A DNA stretch of 64,000 nt from Gracilaria gracilis (taxonomy: Eukaryota > Rhodophyta > Florideophyceae > Gracilariales > Gracilariaceae): positions 62,001-126,000 of the forward strand of contig JARGSG010000208.1 of assembly GCA_030374805.1 (NCBI GenBank). The letters are read 5' to 3'. Within the stretch, counting starts at the first letter, position 1; each line of letters begins with the position of its first letter. Positions 30,512-40,086 of this stretch are shown in pieces. Below the pieces are notes generated by a model. That model did no database searches. It was not told the origin of the DNA and worked only from the letters and a program-made list of their open reading frames with translations. The translations under genes and the position numbers were made by a program.

Positions 30512-30799
30512 TCGAACTCCGTAGATACCAATATCTCTTGGCCCTATCATTAAATGTTTCCGGTTGCTACCGGCTTTTAGCAAATTCCCTTCATCCCTCC
30601 CCCTCCTCAGGGGGCAGCACCCCGCGAGGGGCGCCTGTTCCTTATCTAAGGGAGGTATTCCGCTTGAAGCGGCAAATTCCTGTTCTTCGACTTCCTCTTC
30701 TTAGGCTTCTTCTTCGTCTTCTTCTTCTATTCCACTGTATAGTGGCTTGTCCGCAGAAGCGGCAAATGTTCCGCGTGAGCGGCATAGCTAGTGTGGGCG

Positions 30800-32338
30800 C
30801 TAACCCACTTGGGCTTTGTCGAGCGAGTTCGGTGGCGGCGTGCCGGTCCTCCGGTGGTATTGAAGTACCTTTGAGCGAGGCAGGTGCTCGATAGGTTCCT
30901 GTGTGTCCTCCGAAGGGTGGTAGCCGTACCAACGGACTTGGTATACCAGATCTCTATTAGAGTCTTGGCCGTGCCTCACTATACGGTCCACTACGAACTC
31001 GCGTTCGTAGACACTCCGCTCTGGCGGCTTGACCAGTGAGTCCTCATCCCTGGAGGTCGAACAATCTTCCGTTGAGTGGCGGATTGCTCCTCCACTGTCG
31101 TGGCTTATGCGGGCGATTGCCTTCGACTTCCGTCTCATCGGCAATGCATCCTGTATCCCAGGTCTCGGTTGCGCTCCCCAAGGAGGTTCTCGGAGAGTTA
31201 CACTCTCTGGGGCGGGGTGTGGAACCACTTGTTTGTGGAGCTGTTGCGGGGGCCCATCTGGGCGGACTGTGAGCTTCCGGTGTTCCGGCGAGATCGTCAC
31301 GATCGACGGGCGGCAATCCTCCGTACGGGGGTCTAGCGAGCGGTGCTCCGTCACGTGCGTTGCTGACGGTTCGCCACCCACAGCGGTGCGTGTGGCTCCA
31401 ACCGTCGTGGTGCCGTGGTGAGCCGTCTCGATTACGGAACTACCGTTTTTTGACGGCTCGTCACTCTCGGTGGCACGCGTGTGCCCACGGCGTGCACTGT
31501 CATGTGCATAGTCATCCTTCAAGGGAGGCGGTTTACCCACGGTGCATGGCGCGTGTCGCGCCGTGCGCGCGTCCAACTTACTTGGCTTCTGTCCACCTAG
31601 AGTGGTGTCCACCTGTAGTGGTATGGCCGCGTGCTCTGCCGTTCCGGCGCCATCATCGATTAAGTCGATTGCCCTTCCCAAGCTTGGGTCTGCTGTCACG
31701 GCACGGTCTCTCACAACCAATGTCTTTTCCGAGTGGTCGGTCTTCTCCGCTGACGGGGCAACATTCGTCTCGGTCTTTTCCGCAGACGGGGCAACATTCG
31801 TCTCGTCCTCATTCCGCAGTGGCGGTGCGTCTCCGTGCGTGTTCCCGGACTTTGGGCTTCGAATAGCGCCGCCCGCCGAAGACGAAGGCGGTAACTCTGC
31901 ATTCCCTGTCATCGGGCCGTCAGCGGGGCGCTTACCGTCACACGTCCATTCGCTTCCCGTCCGCGACGGCAAGGCTTCACTCACTCCGTCCCCGGCGGTG
32001 CCTTGCGCGGGTGTACTATCCGTTTGCGACGGCGTAGACTGCGGAGCAGCAGTGTAACTAAAATGAGCGTCTCCCTCTCCCTCCTCAGCGGGAGCGGTGG
32101 GGCCCGGAGCGATAATCCCAGTAGTGGGCGCGACGCGTGTGTGCACATACGCGTCTTGCCCAACTTTGGGGGTATGTTCCGTTTCCATAGGAAGGTCGGC
32201 CAAGCCGCGCGTTGCGTGCGGTAGAATTGCCAGGCCGGGTGGGCTAGTATCCGATGTTGTCGGTCTTTGATGACCTTTGTGTACGGGAGGTTCTGGCGAT
32301 GGTGCCGGCGTAACGCGATCACGCGAGAGGCGTTCGGG
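30800..32338 (-). CDS. Gypsy-1 chromodomain tail, downstream of an in-frame TAG
   Basis: The integrase ORF ends in TAG at 32339-32341 and the same frame is then open for another 512 codons. The linker is long, Pro/Thr/Ser-rich and disordered, with a 33-bp tandem duplication (31738-31770 and 31771-31803) encoding NVAPSAEKT twice. Near the C-terminus is a chromodomain: YEREFVVDRIVRHG, LVYQVRWYGYHPSEDT and EPIEHL. Chromodomains on gypsy integrases steer insertion to modified histones. Whether it is made as an integrase fusion depends on readthrough of the TAG or on a functional sibling copy lacking it. Confidence 0.75.
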   Translation of the reverse strand, partial: PERLSRDRVTPAPSPEPPVHKGHQRPTTSDTSPPGLAILPHATRGLADLPMETEHTPKVGQDAYVHTRVAPTTGIIAPGPTAPAEEGEGDAHFSYTAAPQSTPSQTDSTPAQGTAGDGVSEALPSRTGSEWTCDGKRPADGPMTGNAELPPSSSAGGAIRSPKSGNTHGDAPPLRNEDETNVAPSAEKTETNVAPSAEKTDHSEKTLVVRDRAVTADPSLGRAIDLIDDGAGTAEHAAIPLQVDTTLGGQKPSKLDARTARHAPCTVGKPPPLKDDYAHDSARRGHTRATESDEPSKNGSSVIETAHHGTTTVGATRTAVGGEPSATHVTEHRSLDPRTEDCRPSIVTISPEHRKLTVRPDGPPQQLHKQVVPHPAPESVTLREPPWGAQPRPGIQDALPMRRKSKAIARISHDSGGAIRHSTEDCSTSRDEDSLVKPPERSVYEREFVVDRIVRHGQDSNRDLVYQVRWYGYHPSEDTQEPIEHLPRSKVLQYHRRTGTPPPNSLDKAQVG

Positions 32339-34990
32339 CTATCCCTTGATGTTAAGGACAACCGTAGTATCGGTGACAGAGATGACCCTGTAGGGGCCGT
32401 CCGCGATCGGAGAAAGCTTGTGCCGTTTTTCTTTTTCCGGATTGTAGTATTCTTTCCGGAGAAAGACATAGCCACCTTCCTTTATCGGTGGGGCCTGCTT
32501 TCGCAGACGTGCGTCGAAATTCCGCTTGTAGGTGGCTTGCGCCTTAGCGATTTGGTGCCCAACTACGGGAGTAATTTGTTTCAGCCAGCGCTTCCAGGCG
32601 TCCCTGTATAGGCGGGGTGAAGGGAATTTATCCAGCGTAGGTTGGGGCTCGACAGCCACCGATGGTGGAACACGTGATAAGACCAGTTCGAACGGAGAGA
32701 TCTGGGTAGTGCAATGTACCTGCGTGTTGTAGGCATAGGTCACCGCATCGGTGTAGAGATCCCATTCCGACGGGTGGTCGGCGACAAAGGTTCGCAGCGC
32801 ATTCAGCATGGTGCGATTGAAGCGCTCCACCTGGCCCTTACTTCGCGGATGGTAGGTCGTAGTAAACCAGTTCTTAATGTCCAGTATTCGACACACGTCC
32901 TGGAAGAACTTCGCAGAGAATTGCGACCCATTATCCGATAGTAAATCAATCGGCGGTCCGTAGACAAACACCCAGTGGGTTACGAACGCTTGCGCGACCG
33001 CACTGGCGGTGATCTTCGTCAGCCGAACTGTCCGCACGAGCTTCGAAAAGCGGTCGGTTATGACGAGTAGAAACCGATTACGTCGGCGAGTCCGAATAGA
33101 CTCACCAAGTATGTCAATCGCCACGAACTCAAGTGGGGCCCTTGCGGGGAAAGGTACCAGCTGTTTGGAGTATTTCCGCAGTTTGACGCGGTTCTTTGCA
33201 CAACCAGAGCATCCACGAGCAGTGGCGTACGCATCGAATGCCATAGCTGGCCAATAGAAGTCCTTCCTAAGGGTGTAGTACAACTTCCTTCCACCAGGGT
33301 GGGCCGACAACTTCGCGTAATGCGACAAATGCAAGACTCGAGATTGAAGCGAGTGAGGTACCACAATCTGTGGTCGGTCAGTAACCGTTCGAACCAAGAA
33401 TCCTTGGCCTTTCATGACAAAGCGCAGTTGAGCTCCACCGTTCAGACGGGCGCGCACCCTACTGCAGAACGGGTCCGTATACTGTTCCCGGATCAGTTCT
33501 TCCGGTGTTATCGGCACGAATGATCCCGGTACTGGCTCCGTATCTGAAACGGCTAAGACAGCGTCATAGACGTCCCATCCCTCCAAATCTTCGTCTTCGT
33601 CGTCCTCCATAAAGAAACAGGGTATTTCCAGATCATCGACTGGCTCAGCTTCGGCCGCAGTCGGTAAGCGGGAAAGTGCATCAGCCTGAGTGTTCAGGAT
33701 TCCCTTCTTGTACTGCACGTCGAAGTCGAACTCCGATAATCTTAGCCTCCACCGCATCAAACGGCCAGAGGGCTCCGCAATCGAGAGAAGCCATCGCAGA
33801 GCCGAATGGTCGGTATGAACGGTAAAATGTCCTCCCATGAGGTACGGTCGCAGCGTCTGGAGAGCCCAGACTACTGCTAAGCATTCTTTCTCGGGTACCG
33901 AGTAATTCCTTTCATGCACGTTAAGGCTTAGAGACCAAAAACCAATTGGAAGTCGTTCGCCACTCTCCGTGGTCTGAAACAGGGCACAGCCGATCTGGAA
34001 ATTTCTGGCATCCGTATCGATGGCATAGCGCAATCCGAGTTTCGGCAGGGAAAGAATTGGCGGCGAAGTTACTGCATCAATGAGCAATGAGAATGCCGTT
34101 GCCTTACGGTCATCGAATGGTTCCAGTTTCACTGGCTGTCCCTTTCGCAAGAGTTCATTCAATGGAGCTGCTATATCCGCGAAGTGCGGAATAAAACGGC
34201 GGTAGACATTGCAAAGGCCGAGGAAGGATCGGAGTTCCGTCTGAGTCCGTGGGTGTTTTGCCTCCTTGAGGGACCGCACACGTACAGCGTCAATCGATAG
34301 CCGTCCCGGACGGATTATGTGGCCGAGATATATCACGGTATCGGTAAAGAACTCGCACTTCTTCAACTTCAGTGTGATGCCTGCCTCTCGTAGGACTCGC
34401 ATCACCTCCCGAACGTGGGTCAAGTGCTCGTCCAGGTTACTGGAGAACACAATGATGTCATCCAGGTATACCAGGCACGTTTTCCATTTAAAGCGGGCAA
34501 GCAAAATGTTTACTGCTCTTTGGAAAGTGGCAGGGGCATTCGTGAGCCCGAAGGGCATCCGGTTGAATCGGTATAGTCCTTGATGACATACAAATGCCGT
34601 TTTATCACGGTCCTCTGCCCTAACTGGGACTTGCCAATATCCCCAGTTCGCGTCGAGGGTCGTGAATACCTTTGCGCTTCCGAGCGAATCGATACATTCG
34701 TCCATCCTCGGGATGGGATACACGTCCTTGACGGTAGCCGCGTTAAGCTTGCGGTAATCGATACAAAAACGCCAAGACCCATCGAGTTTGAGAGCGAGTA
34801 CCACGGGCGAGGCCCATGGCGACTGGGCCGGTTCAATGACTCCGGCGCGAAGCATCTTCTCGACTTGAGTCTTTTCTTCTTCCCGAGCTGTCGGTCCTGC
34901 CCTGTAGGGGTGTTGCGAGATTGGCCGAGTGTTCGGCATCAAATCTATCCGATGTTCGGTGATCCCAATTTTCCCAAGGGACCGTCCCAC
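32339..34990 (-). CDS. Gypsy-1 Pol: reverse transcriptase, RNase H, integrase
   Basis: 883 codons, open throughout. RT: FTTLDANWGYWQVPV, RMPFGLTNAPATFQR and the active site CLVYLDDIIVFS. RNase H: YAIDTDARNFQIGC, PEKECLAVVWAL, VHTDHSALRWLL. Integrase: the HHCC zinc region HLSHYAKLSAHPGGRKLYY...GCSGCAKN, then catalytic FVAIDILG, DNGSQF and HPRSKGQVERFNRT. The frame starts by overlap with the protease ORF. Entry is expected by -1 frameshifting at 34969-34975 rather than at a start codon. Confidence 0.95.
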   Translation of the reverse strand: MGRSLGKIGITEHRIDLMPNTRPISQHPYRAGPTAREEEKTQVEKMLRAGVIEPAQSPWASPVVLALKLDGSWRFCIDYRKLNAATVKDVYPIPRMDECIDSLGSAKVFTTLDANWGYWQVPVRAEDRDKTAFVCHQGLYRFNRMPFGLTNAPATFQRAVNILLARFKWKTCLVYLDDIIVFSSNLDEHLTHVREVMRVLREAGITLKLKKCEFFTDTVIYLGHIIRPGRLSIDAVRVRSLKEAKHPRTQTELRSFLGLCNVYRRFIPHFADIAAPLNELLRKGQPVKLEPFDDRKATAFSLLIDAVTSPPILSLPKLGLRYAIDTDARNFQIGCALFQTTESGERLPIGFWSLSLNVHERNYSVPEKECLAVVWALQTLRPYLMGGHFTVHTDHSALRWLLSIAEPSGRLMRWRLRLSEFDFDVQYKKGILNTQADALSRLPTAAEAEPVDDLEIPCFFMEDDEDEDLEGWDVYDAVLAVSDTEPVPGSFVPITPEELIREQYTDPFCSRVRARLNGGAQLRFVMKGQGFLVRTVTDRPQIVVPHSLQSRVLHLSHYAKLSAHPGGRKLYYTLRKDFYWPAMAFDAYATARGCSGCAKNRVKLRKYSKQLVPFPARAPLEFVAIDILGESIRTRRRNRFLLVITDRFSKLVRTVRLTKITASAVAQAFVTHWVFVYGPPIDLLSDNGSQFSAKFFQDVCRILDIKNWFTTTYHPRSKGQVERFNRTMLNALRTFVADHPSEWDLYTDAVTYAYNTQVHCTTQISPFELVLSRVPPSVAVEPQPTLDKFPSPRLYRDAWKRWLKQITPVVGHQIAKAQATYKRNFDARLRKQAPPIKEGGYVFLRKEYYNPEKEKRHKLSPIADGPYRVISVTDTTVVLNIKG

Positions 34991-36213
34991 ATGGGGGTGA
35001 ACTCACGTAGCATATCCCGTAACTTCTCACGGTGAGACTCTGGGACATGGTTAAAGTCTAGGGACTCGAGCTCCTGTACGGGGTCCTTCTTCTCAGATCC
35101 AGGTGATTCTGGCCTTCCTTCCGACAGTGTCGGCGTTGCTTCTTTCGACGAGTTCAACACTTCTTTACCCGACGAGTTCGGCGGAGCGTCTCCCGACGAA
35201 GTCTTTGGTACGGTTGTGTCAGCGCACTTCCCCTCTCCCTCCTCAGCTTCGAGAATTCCGAGAATTTCGGCGGTAGAGACCTGTGTGGGTACCATAGCCA
35301 CCGGGTGTGGTAACATGGAACCAATGACTTGGTTCTTTACCAACCTCTGTTGGAAGGAGCTGAAATTAGCAACCAATACCCTGAAGGGCTTTTCTGGCTC
35401 AACAAGTACAATCCCATTCGCGAGGGCCACGTTCTGCCTTTCGTAAAGGAGAGGCGATGGCTGAACGGTTGGCAGGCTGTGCTGTAGGGACGTGACCGTG
35501 ACCCATGTCTGGGATTCCGGTGGAATGCAAATAGACCGAGCCACTCGGAGCTTCGTAGATGAACGGTGCGATTCCGCTGGCTGCTGGGCCACTGGCAATG
35601 GAACTTGCTTCTTGAAAGCCTTTCGTAAAGGTCGCCGAACAATTGGCACTGTTGTGCCGTCCTCCAGCTCGACGGTCCTTTTCCGTGGTCGAATTGCTTC
35701 GACAAAGCGGTCGCAGAAATCACATCCGAGTATGACCGGCGCAGCTAAACGCTTGCAGACTATGAAGTCCAAGCGGACAACGCAACGGCCAAGCCTGACA
35801 ATCAGGTCAATTACTCCCACGATAGAAAGGGGCCTATTGTTTGCATCCGCTATCTCGGTCGGTGGGGCCGGCCGAATCTGAGACAATAACTGCGGCGGAA
35901 TAAGCGATTGAACCAAAAAGTTTGGACCAGCACCCGTGTCGAGAACGAATAACTGCCGAACCATATAATGGTCGGATATCCCGAGGTCGGCGAAAACTTT
36001 GTAGTTTCGTTTCGCCATGACCAGGACTCTATCCGGAGCGCGGAAATTGCGTGACCGTACCCACGGGCGATGGAGAACACCGAGATGTTCCGAGTCCACG
36101 TCTGTCGTGGCCATCTTCCTCGTAAGGATCGTGACCGCGGAGCGAGGCTTTGCAACCTCCGGCGCAGTTGAGCTCGACTGCGTTTGCGCCGCTCCTTCAA
36201 AGGAGGCTCCCAT
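34945..36213 (-). CDS. Gypsy-1 aspartic protease ORF
   Basis: 422 codons. The protease active site is in VLDTGAGPNFLV, followed by LIVRLGRCVVRLDF and ILGCDFCDRF, the flap and second conserved region of retroviral-type proteases. The rest (about 190-422) is a linker with charged, Ser/Pro-rich sequence reaching FTPMWDGPLGK, which normally precedes RT. It begins immediately after the gag stop in the -1 frame and ends just past the pol frame entry. Confidence 0.85.
   Translation of the reverse strand: MGASFEGAAQTQSSSTAPEVAKPRSAVTILTRKMATTDVDSEHLGVLHRPWVRSRNFRAPDRVLVMAKRNYKVFADLGISDHYMVRQLFVLDTGAGPNFLVQSLIPPQLLSQIRPAPPTEIADANNRPLSIVGVIDLIVRLGRCVVRLDFIVCKRLAAPVILGCDFCDRFVEAIRPRKRTVELEDGTTVPIVRRPLRKAFKKQVPLPVAQQPAESHRSSTKLRVARSICIPPESQTWVTVTSLQHSLPTVQPSPLLYERQNVALANGIVLVEPEKPFRVLVANFSSFQQRLVKNQVIGSMLPHPVAMVPTQVSTAEILGILEAEEGEGKCADTTVPKTSSGDAPPNSSGKEVLNSSKEATPTLSEGRPESPGSEKKDPVQELESLDFNHVPESHREKLRDMLREFTPMWDGPLGKLGSPNIG
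34969..34975 (-). promoter_or_regulatory. Candidate -1 ribosomal frameshift heptamer GGGAAAA
   Basis: Read on the minus strand, the protease frame is ..TTG GGA AAA TTG, so the heptamer is G GGA AAA in the exact phase required. A -1 slip gives GGG AAA then ATT GGG ATC, which is the pol frame (GKIGITEHRID). A downstream pseudoknot was not tested. Confidence 0.65.
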
Positions 36214-36215
36214 GC

Positions 36216-38249
36216 TCAGTTTTTCTGAGCGTCGCCGCTATTTTGTGGAACCGTTGGGCTCGCAGATGCGGCTGCTGCTTCACCATGATGCGGTGAAGAT
36301 TCCTGTTTTCTAGGCTGAGTATCCGCCTTCGCACGAAGGTACGATTTGTCGGGAACACGTTCCCGCTCGGCGGGCGTCAACGACTCATAATGGAGAACAA
36401 TTTTTGCCATCTCCCTGAATGGTAACATACAGTTCGGGGCAATATGACCAGGTTTGTAGCAAACATGGCATATGAGCTGGCGAAGAGAATCCGCATTGGG
36501 CGGCCCTCGCTTTCGTCTCGGGGGAAAGGGATCCCTCCACCCGGGACGGGAGTTTCTGTATCCGCCAGAGTGCGGCACTGGCAATGCCGGAACATGATTA
36601 CCGGCGTACAGAGCAGCATCCGAATCTTCGGTTGTCGGTCCCATCGTAGATGGCAGGTCCGACGTTGCCAAAGATTGGTCACTCTGCACTAGGTGCACGT
36701 TGTCGTAGTTAGCATGGGCTGAACCTCTCGATTGATGCTGTGATAAATCCCTCTCTTCCAAATGGAATAGACGGCGCGTGCGAGACTTAATGCCGGCACG
36801 TGCCCGTGCCGCATCACCATCAGCTTGGGCAAATTGAACCAGCTCCAAATAGGAGATCTTGCGCTTGTTCTCCCGATAACGGGCTACCAAAGTCCTAATC
36901 GAGGGAACCAAGCCATCCACAAACATGGTACATCGCTCGGCCGCGGAGTAGACGTTCCCACAGCCGTGAAAGGCCTTATTCAACCGTGTAGAATAAACGG
37001 TCTCCGTCTCTTCCGGTCCTTGCTTCGTGTCGCGCAATGCGAGTATGGCCTCTTGAATTGCGTTTCCTGTAGCGTAGGATCGCAGGAGGTACTGTACAGC
37101 CTCTGGCCAACAGGTCACTCCTCCCTCGGAGGCACGAGACGATCAGCGGACTGAGTTGTACTGGTCCTCGGCCATACCTTTTAAAAAGTAAGGCAGTGCG
37201 ATGTAGGCTTGCGCCTCAGACATCCGAAGTACATCGGCTTCCCCAACATATCGGGCGAGAAAGTCCAACACCAGGATTGGATCCTGCCCAGAGAACTTAT
37301 TGGGCTTCAGTGTGAGCTCCAGCATCTTAATGTGGTCTTTCACTCGTCCAGTCCCGCGAGGGGTCCTTTCTCCACTGGAGTCTTCCAGCCGATAATATCG
37401 GTACGACAGCAACTTCCGATACAATAAATTCGTCGGCTTCAGTTCCTTGAGTCCAAGGTGCTTTCGTCCTTTAGAACGGCTCCGGGCAACGCCTTGCGTG
37501 GTCTCGGTGGCCCGGGAACGGGTAGCACGAGAGCGTGGGGGCTCGTCCTCACTTTCCGAAGAATCGGTTGACGAATCCCTGACTTGGGCATTAGACTCAG
37601 AGGATGAAGAAAAGGACGAATCAGGTTCCAATTTAACCTTTCTCTTCTTTCCCGCATGGCGGTCCTTGGAGCGGTGCGACTTCCGAGAACCTTCGGAAAC
37701 CGGCACGCCGGGCGCCACAGCATCGTGGATGATGGTGTGCTCGACGGTTTCCAGACGGGCCGCTAAGCGGTTTAAACGATCAGCTGCCTGCTCATGCAGG
37801 ACAGCCGATTCCTTTCGGTCTTCCATGATCTGGTTGACATCAGACCGTAAGACACGGACGTCTTGCGAAACATCCCGAACATCGGCTTCGTACAGCCGTT
37901 GCCGGAGTTTCGTAATGTCGTGAATCAGAGCCACGTGAGAGTTCTTCATCACGCGCACTTGTGCCTCTAATTCACGGAGGGTATACTCGTCGGACCTCGA
38001 CGACATGGCTTCAGCCGCTTGCGCGGAATTAGCCGGTCCTTGAGCTGGTGGGGCCCTATCGTTGGTACGGGGACCCCGGGAAGCCGGTGCTTGAGCGTTA
38101 TCACCCGGGACGTTCAGTACATCCGTTGGTAACGGCGGGAGGCTCTGAGCCAGTCCAGATGATTCCGGTGGTCCGGCAATTGGGCCAGGTGCAGACCCAG
38201 CCTTCGAGCGACCGTTGTTACGGCGAGATGTCATTGTCCGCCGAAGCAA
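36216..38249 (-). pseudogene. Gypsy-1 gag with one in-frame TGA
   Basis: The gag frame runs 38249-36216 with a TGA at 37143-37145 and no frameshift. The N-terminal part has a coiled coil (about 90-180) and a Lys/Ser-rich region (GKKRKVKLE). The central retrotransposon gag domain begins NKFSGQDPILVLDFLARYV and continues past the stop (AVQYLLRSYATGNAIQEAIL). A CCHC zinc knuckle CHVCYKPGHIAPNC lies near the end. Gag forms the virus-like particle and packages RNA. The ORF ends CAG AAA AAC TGA, and the protease frame is at -1, so AAAAAC just before the stop may be a slip site. Confidence 0.85.
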
Positions 38250-38286
38250 TCGGGAGTTTTAAACGAACGATTACCGCTTCCAGCAG

Positions 38287-38304
38287 TTCTAAGTCGGGAG
38301 ACCA
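38287..38304 (-). promoter_or_regulatory. Gypsy-1 primer-binding site
   Basis: TGGTCTCCCGACTTAGAA on the minus strand, starting two bases inside the 5' LTR. The same 18 bases occur in gypsy-2, so both are primed by the same tRNA. That tRNA should end in TTCTAAGTCGGGAGACCA; I cannot name it. Confidence 0.8.
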
Positions 38305-38306
38305 CT

Positions 38307-39158
38307 TGTGGGGCAAAGCCGGGAACAGAAGGAAAGAACACAAACCGTGCCAGCGGCTACGCACCCAAGGTGTTCAGCCTTGCTCCCTATTGGGGCAGAG
38401 CAGTGGCAGAACCCTCCGATGAGGCCGACACGTGCCGGGCGTAACTCCGGGCAGCCTCTTTCTGACTTACAGACGGAGGTTGGGGGTGGCAATCGGGTTG
38501 CCAACAGGATGGATTCCACTGGGTGTGGCGTATCCCGTAGCAAAAAGAACGAGATAGAAGGTAGCAAAATGAGCCGCACTGCGGAGCACAGACTCGTGAG
38601 AGCTGGGAATAATCCCGAGACAAAAAGGGGCAAACCTGTACAACAGGGCGAAGTGTAACGAAGCCGTAAGACGGGAAAACAGAAAGAGTGTATGGAAGAA
38701 TGATAAATAAGAGGCCGTAACGACGGATCGGTGCTTCTCGGTGACGGAGGTGGATAACTTGTCCGGATAAGCGGCGGTATTCCCCGGAAATGGGGCAAAA
38801 AGACCGTGCGCAAGCGGAACTCAAGCTAGAGCCAAGGCCTCGTTGAGGTTTACTTCCCGTACAGTGGCGGCAAGTGCCGGCACTTATATACGGCTGACAA
38901 ATATCACTAAAATATCTAAGTACCCGGCACGCCGGCCAACACTACCCACGTGTACCTCCGTGGCACACTTGCAACGGCGCATCCGGTAATCGGGCGCGGG
39001 CACACACGTGTCGCGCCAATCCTACCCTTCATAGGCGGATCCCTAATCCGGGCCAAATAGGCAAATAGACTTCATAATAGTAGGAAGTTCAGGCGAAAAT
39101 AACAACGGATATATGAGTGGCATCCCCCTCAGTCCCTGCCAAGGGCAATTGCTCTACA
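38307..39158 (-). repeat. Gypsy-1 LTR (5' LTR), 852 bp
   Basis: Nearly identical partner of 27808-28660. It starts TGTGGGG and ends CTCTACA on the plus strand and is followed by the TSD GGTGG (39159-39163). Confidence 0.95.
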
Positions 39159-39440
39159 GGTGGCTTGCTTGATAGAAGACGTTCGAACACACTGTGCCAT
39201 CGCATGCGCTCATGACCAAGGAGGTTTTCGCCAAACACATTTGCCGCTTCTGGTGTAGACCTGCCGGCTGCTTGGCGTTTACAGAGAGTGAGCCAGTGCC
39301 TGATGCTGTTGCGGATGGTACATGCACCGCGCTGGAAAACAGCTGAATTATTGAGATCGAAGAGACTGTCAGAGCGGCGTTGCCCGCAGTACAGGAGATT
39401 AAGGGATTGGATGGCATCGGACTCGATTTGCGCGGTCAGA
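39159..39440 (-). pseudogene. DIRS pol middle segment stranded between the two gypsy elements
   Basis: This 282-bp piece is bounded by the GGTGG and TCAGA target duplications. On the minus strand its frame (containing LNLLYCGQRRSDSLFDLNN and HERMRWHSVFERLL) joins the frame at 49199 and above on one side and the RT ORF at 27802 on the other. The codon phase is kept at both junctions. It is thus the upstream part of DIRS pol. No host gene is present. Confidence 0.8.
39436..39440. repeat. Target duplication TCAGA, left copy (gypsy-2)
   Basis: TCAGA precedes the LTR TG at 39441 and recurs at 49194-49198. Confidence 0.9.
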
Positions 39441-39948
39441 TGTAGTACAATGAGACCTCAATGGGCTGGTGCCACGTGGGCCTACTGGTGCGCCTTGCTG
39501 GCTGCACTGTACCCAATTGGTATTCTGTATTTTATAATTTCTAATTTCTAATTTATAGTCTAGGATAGTTTAGCATTGCTGGCCCATGACAGTAGGTCAT
39601 GGGCACAGCCGATGACGTCATGCCCGCATGGGAGATCGGCGTCGGTGCACCTTGTATATATTGTGGTGCACCTCGCCTTCCCCCTCGGGTATTGTAAAGT
39701 CAGGCACCACTAGAGCAGTAACTATACCATCTTGGTCACTTACTACTCTATTACTATTCAGGTTTTACCGCGCGTCGACGTCTACTACCGTACACCTACA
39801 CGGTCTAGACTAGTTGCCCCGCCGTTTGCCCCTGCGGGTTTCAGGTGCCCTACTACCATATTGGTTGTGTGTTTTTCCCCTTTAGGTTGAGCCCTCGCGC
39901 GCTCCCTCTACCTGGCGGACCCCACATCTTATCGGTATTTGTACGACA
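39441..39948 (+). repeat. Gypsy-2 5' LTR, 508 bp
   Basis: TGTAGTACAATGAG...TTTGTACGACA. Compared with 48693-49193 it differs by two substitutions and a 7-bp indel (CCCACAT). It includes four ACC-N5-GGT palindromes: 39511-39521, 39726-39736, 39794-39804 and 39855-39865. Confidence 0.95.
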
Positions 39949-39951
39949 TTT

Positions 39952-39969
39952 TGGTCTCCCGACTTAGAA
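39952..39969 (+). promoter_or_regulatory. Gypsy-2 primer-binding site
   Basis: TGGTCTCCCGACTTAGAA, three bases after the 5' LTR, identical to that of gypsy-1. Confidence 0.8.
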
Positions 39970-40086
39970 GTTTCTTGGTTTTTGTCGTACCTTTACTGGT
40001 GAACAGAAGACATTCGAAAGGATTCTGGAAGTTCACACACCTATTTGGTTTCGTAGGAATACTCGCGAAGCAATTGGATACCACTA

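Larger units (their letters stand above)
27808..39158 (-). mobile_element. Ty3/gypsy element 1 (gypsy-1), 11.35 kb, minus strand
   Basis: LTRs 27808-28660 and 38307-39158, TSD GGTGG. The PBS (TGGTCTCCCGACTTAGAA) begins two bases inside the 5' LTR at 38304. Order on the minus strand: gag, protease, RT-RNase H-integrase, chromodomain tail; an antisense ORF lies next to the 3' LTR. Coding breaks are mostly single in-frame stops. It is inserted into the RT ORF of the DIRS element. Confidence 0.95.

Noticed and set aside
29207-30583. 458-codon minus-strand frame opposite the antisense ORF of gypsy-1
   Set aside because: Composition bland and motif-free; the plus-strand frame has the more protein-like aromatic content and includes a start linked to the LTR. 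Not fully excluded.
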